DNA of 35,387 nt from Phreatobacter sp. (GTDB lineage Bacteria > Pseudomonadota > Alphaproteobacteria > Rhizobiales > Phreatobacteraceae). The number at the start of each line of letters is the position of its first letter. The first letter of the stretch is position 1. The DNA lies in the NCBI RefSeq assembly GCF_030691135.1, contig NZ_JAUYFA010000053.1, positions 1 through 35,387 of the forward strand. Direction: 5' to 3'. Both the position numbers and the translations under genes were made by a program. This document shows, piece after piece, positions 34,371 to 35,387 of the stretch. The notes below the pieces were generated by a model. That model was not told the origin of the DNA. It did no database searches and saw only the letters and a program-made list of their open reading frames with translations.

Positions 34371-35243
34371 ATGGCGGCAGTTTCAACGCGTCCGGTCGGC
34401 GAGCCCGGCAATCTCACGGCGGCGGGCCTTCTCGTGCCCGCCACCATCTTCGTCGCGATCGGCCTCATGGTGCCGATCGCGATCCTCTTCCGCTACAGCC
34501 TGAACGCCTTCGTGCCGGGCCAGTTGATGGTCGACGCCCTGACCGTCGCCAATTACGTCAAGTTCTTCACGGACCCCTTCTACCTGCAGGTGCTCTGGCG
34601 CACGGTGCGCGTCGCCGTCGCCTGCACGGTCTTCTGCCTGCTCTTCGGCTTTCCGCTGGCCTATGTGCTGGCGCGGACGCAGTCGCGCTACAAGAACCTT
34701 CTGGTGATGGCGATCATCCTGCCGCTCTTCGTCGGCAATGCCGTCCGCGCCGCCGGCTGGATGGTGGCCTTCGGCTCCAAGGGCTTCGTGAACTCGACGT
34801 TGATGAGCATGGGTCTGATCTCCCAGCCCCTCGAGATCATGTACACGGAACTCGCGGTGGTCATCGGCATCATCGCCGTGAACCTCCCCTTCATGGTGCT
34901 GACCCTGCAGAGCGTCATCGAGGGCATCGACCGCAATGTCGAGGAAGCCGCCTTCTCACTCGGTGCCTCGCCCTTGACCATGGCGAGGCGGGTGCTGTTT
35001 CCCCTGGCGCTGCCCGGCATCCTCGCCGGTGTCATCCTCACCTTCATCCTGGCGATGAATGCCTATGCGACGCCGGTGCTGCTCGGTGGTCCGAAGTTCC
35101 AGACCATGGGGCCGCTGGTCTTCTCCACCTTCGCCCAGCAGAACAACTGGCCCTTCGGCGGCGCGGTGTCCTTCATCCTGATGACGGCGACGCTCATCCT
35201 GACCATCGCCTCCAGCCTGCTGATCCGCCGCCGCTACGCCTGA
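34371..35243 (+). CDS. Spermidine/putrescine-type ABC permease (PotB-like)
   Basis: Predicted 290 residues with about six membrane segments. EAA loop NVEEAAFSLGASPLTMARRV then LFPLALPG; ends FILMTATLILTIASSLLIRR. Second permease of the importer; together the gene order is PotC-, PotA-, PotD-, PotB-like. ATG at 34371, 18 bp after the binding protein. The stop overlaps the convergent gene at the right edge by 10 bp. Confidence 0.91.
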   Translation: MAAVSTRPVGEPGNLTAAGLLVPATIFVAIGLMVPIAILFRYSLNAFVPGQLMVDALTVANYVKFFTDPFYLQVLWRTVRVAVACTVFCLLFGFPLAYVLARTQSRYKNLLVMAIILPLFVGNAVRAAGWMVAFGSKGFVNSTLMSMGLISQPLEIMYTELAVVIGIIAVNLPFMVLTLQSVIEGIDRNVEEAAFSLGASPLTMARRVLFPLALPGILAGVILTFILAMNAYATPVLLGGPKFQTMGPLVFSTFAQQNNWPFGGAVSFILMTATLILTIASSLLIRRRYA

Positions 35244-35387
35244 GCCAGGGTCACGATCTCCGCCGCCAGCTCATCCTGCGGCCGCCCGGCATCGAACCTT
35301 TGCCAGCCGATCGCCCCAAGATCGTAGCCGAGCTGCGCCTCGACGACGGCGACCGTCGCGTCCGAAGGGTCGCCGCGCCGCGCCGCG
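35234..35387 (-). CDS. C-terminal end of an aminoglycoside phosphotransferase/ATPase-like protein
   Basis: Minus-strand frame entering from the right edge and ending with TAG at 35234-35236; about 50 residues are visible. RRGDPSDATVAVVEAQLG, then IGWQRFDAGRP, resembles the C-terminus of the fusion proteins with a kinase-like APH domain and an AAA ATPase domain, in which a DASDA-type segment precedes a W-containing end. The catalytic parts are outside the window. The 10-bp tail-to-tail overlap with the PotB-like gene marks the right border of the accessory block. Confidence 0.5.
   Translation of the reverse strand, partial: AARRGDPSDATVAVVEAQLGYDLGAIGWQRFDAGRPQDELAAEIVTLAQA

Overview
The window is GC-rich (high-GC third positions almost throughout) and reads as a chromosome segment of an alphaproteobacterium, most likely order Hyphomicrobiales (Rhizobiales). 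The pointers are a BTLCP/LapG-type protease behind a cluster of CtrA-type TTAA-N7-TTAA sites, the set of housekeeping genes (ETF-QO, glyQ/glyS, DUF2007, long-chain polyprenyl synthase, TPR protein with ispE), a GFA-family protein, and typical rhizobial HAAT importers. No RNA gene, CRISPR array, insertion sequence or phage gene was seen.

Left part (1-20000), housekeeping. A truncated uracil-DNA glycosylase-like gene and a periplasmic BTLCP protease lie on the minus strand. The AT-rich region upstream of the protease holds three CtrA-like sites. Then come electron-transfer flavoprotein:ubiquinone oxidoreductase, a GFA protein, a small exported Cys-rich protein, OsmC with a clear terminator, an unknown membrane-anchored protein, a 53-residue membrane protein, glyQ, a small exported protein wedged between glyQ and glyS, and glyS with an atypical internal segment. 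Next are a tRNA1(Val)-type methyltransferase, DUF2007 (TTG start), ispB, queC, ispE, a large exported TPR protein, prmB, ettA, another small exported protein, and an epoxide hydrolase. Three copies of one palindromic repeat occur, each exactly between two convergent genes.

Right part (20224-35243), a long same-strand accessory block. It holds a TetR regulator with a dyad just upstream, a Mn-type cyclase/formamidase-like hydrolase, an FAH-family enzyme, a complete branched-chain-amino-acid-type (HAAT) importer (ATPase, ATPase, permease, permease, binding protein), an AMP-forming acyl-CoA ligase, a RidA-family protein, a metal-dependent amidohydrolase, and a complete spermidine/putrescine-type importer (permease, ATPase, Tat-type binding protein, permease). 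Dyads sit at three internal promoter-like gaps (before tetR, before livG and before the amidohydrolase). A strong stem-loop separates the HAAT binding protein gene from the ligase. I read the block as an undescribed catabolic locus: two importers bring in organic acid/amide or amine substrates, hydrolases open or deacylate them, and the ligase makes a CoA thioester. The actual substrate cannot be told from sequence alone.

The window ends inside a minus-strand gene resembling the C-terminus of an aminoglycoside phosphotransferase/ATPase fusion, overlapping the last permease gene tail to tail.
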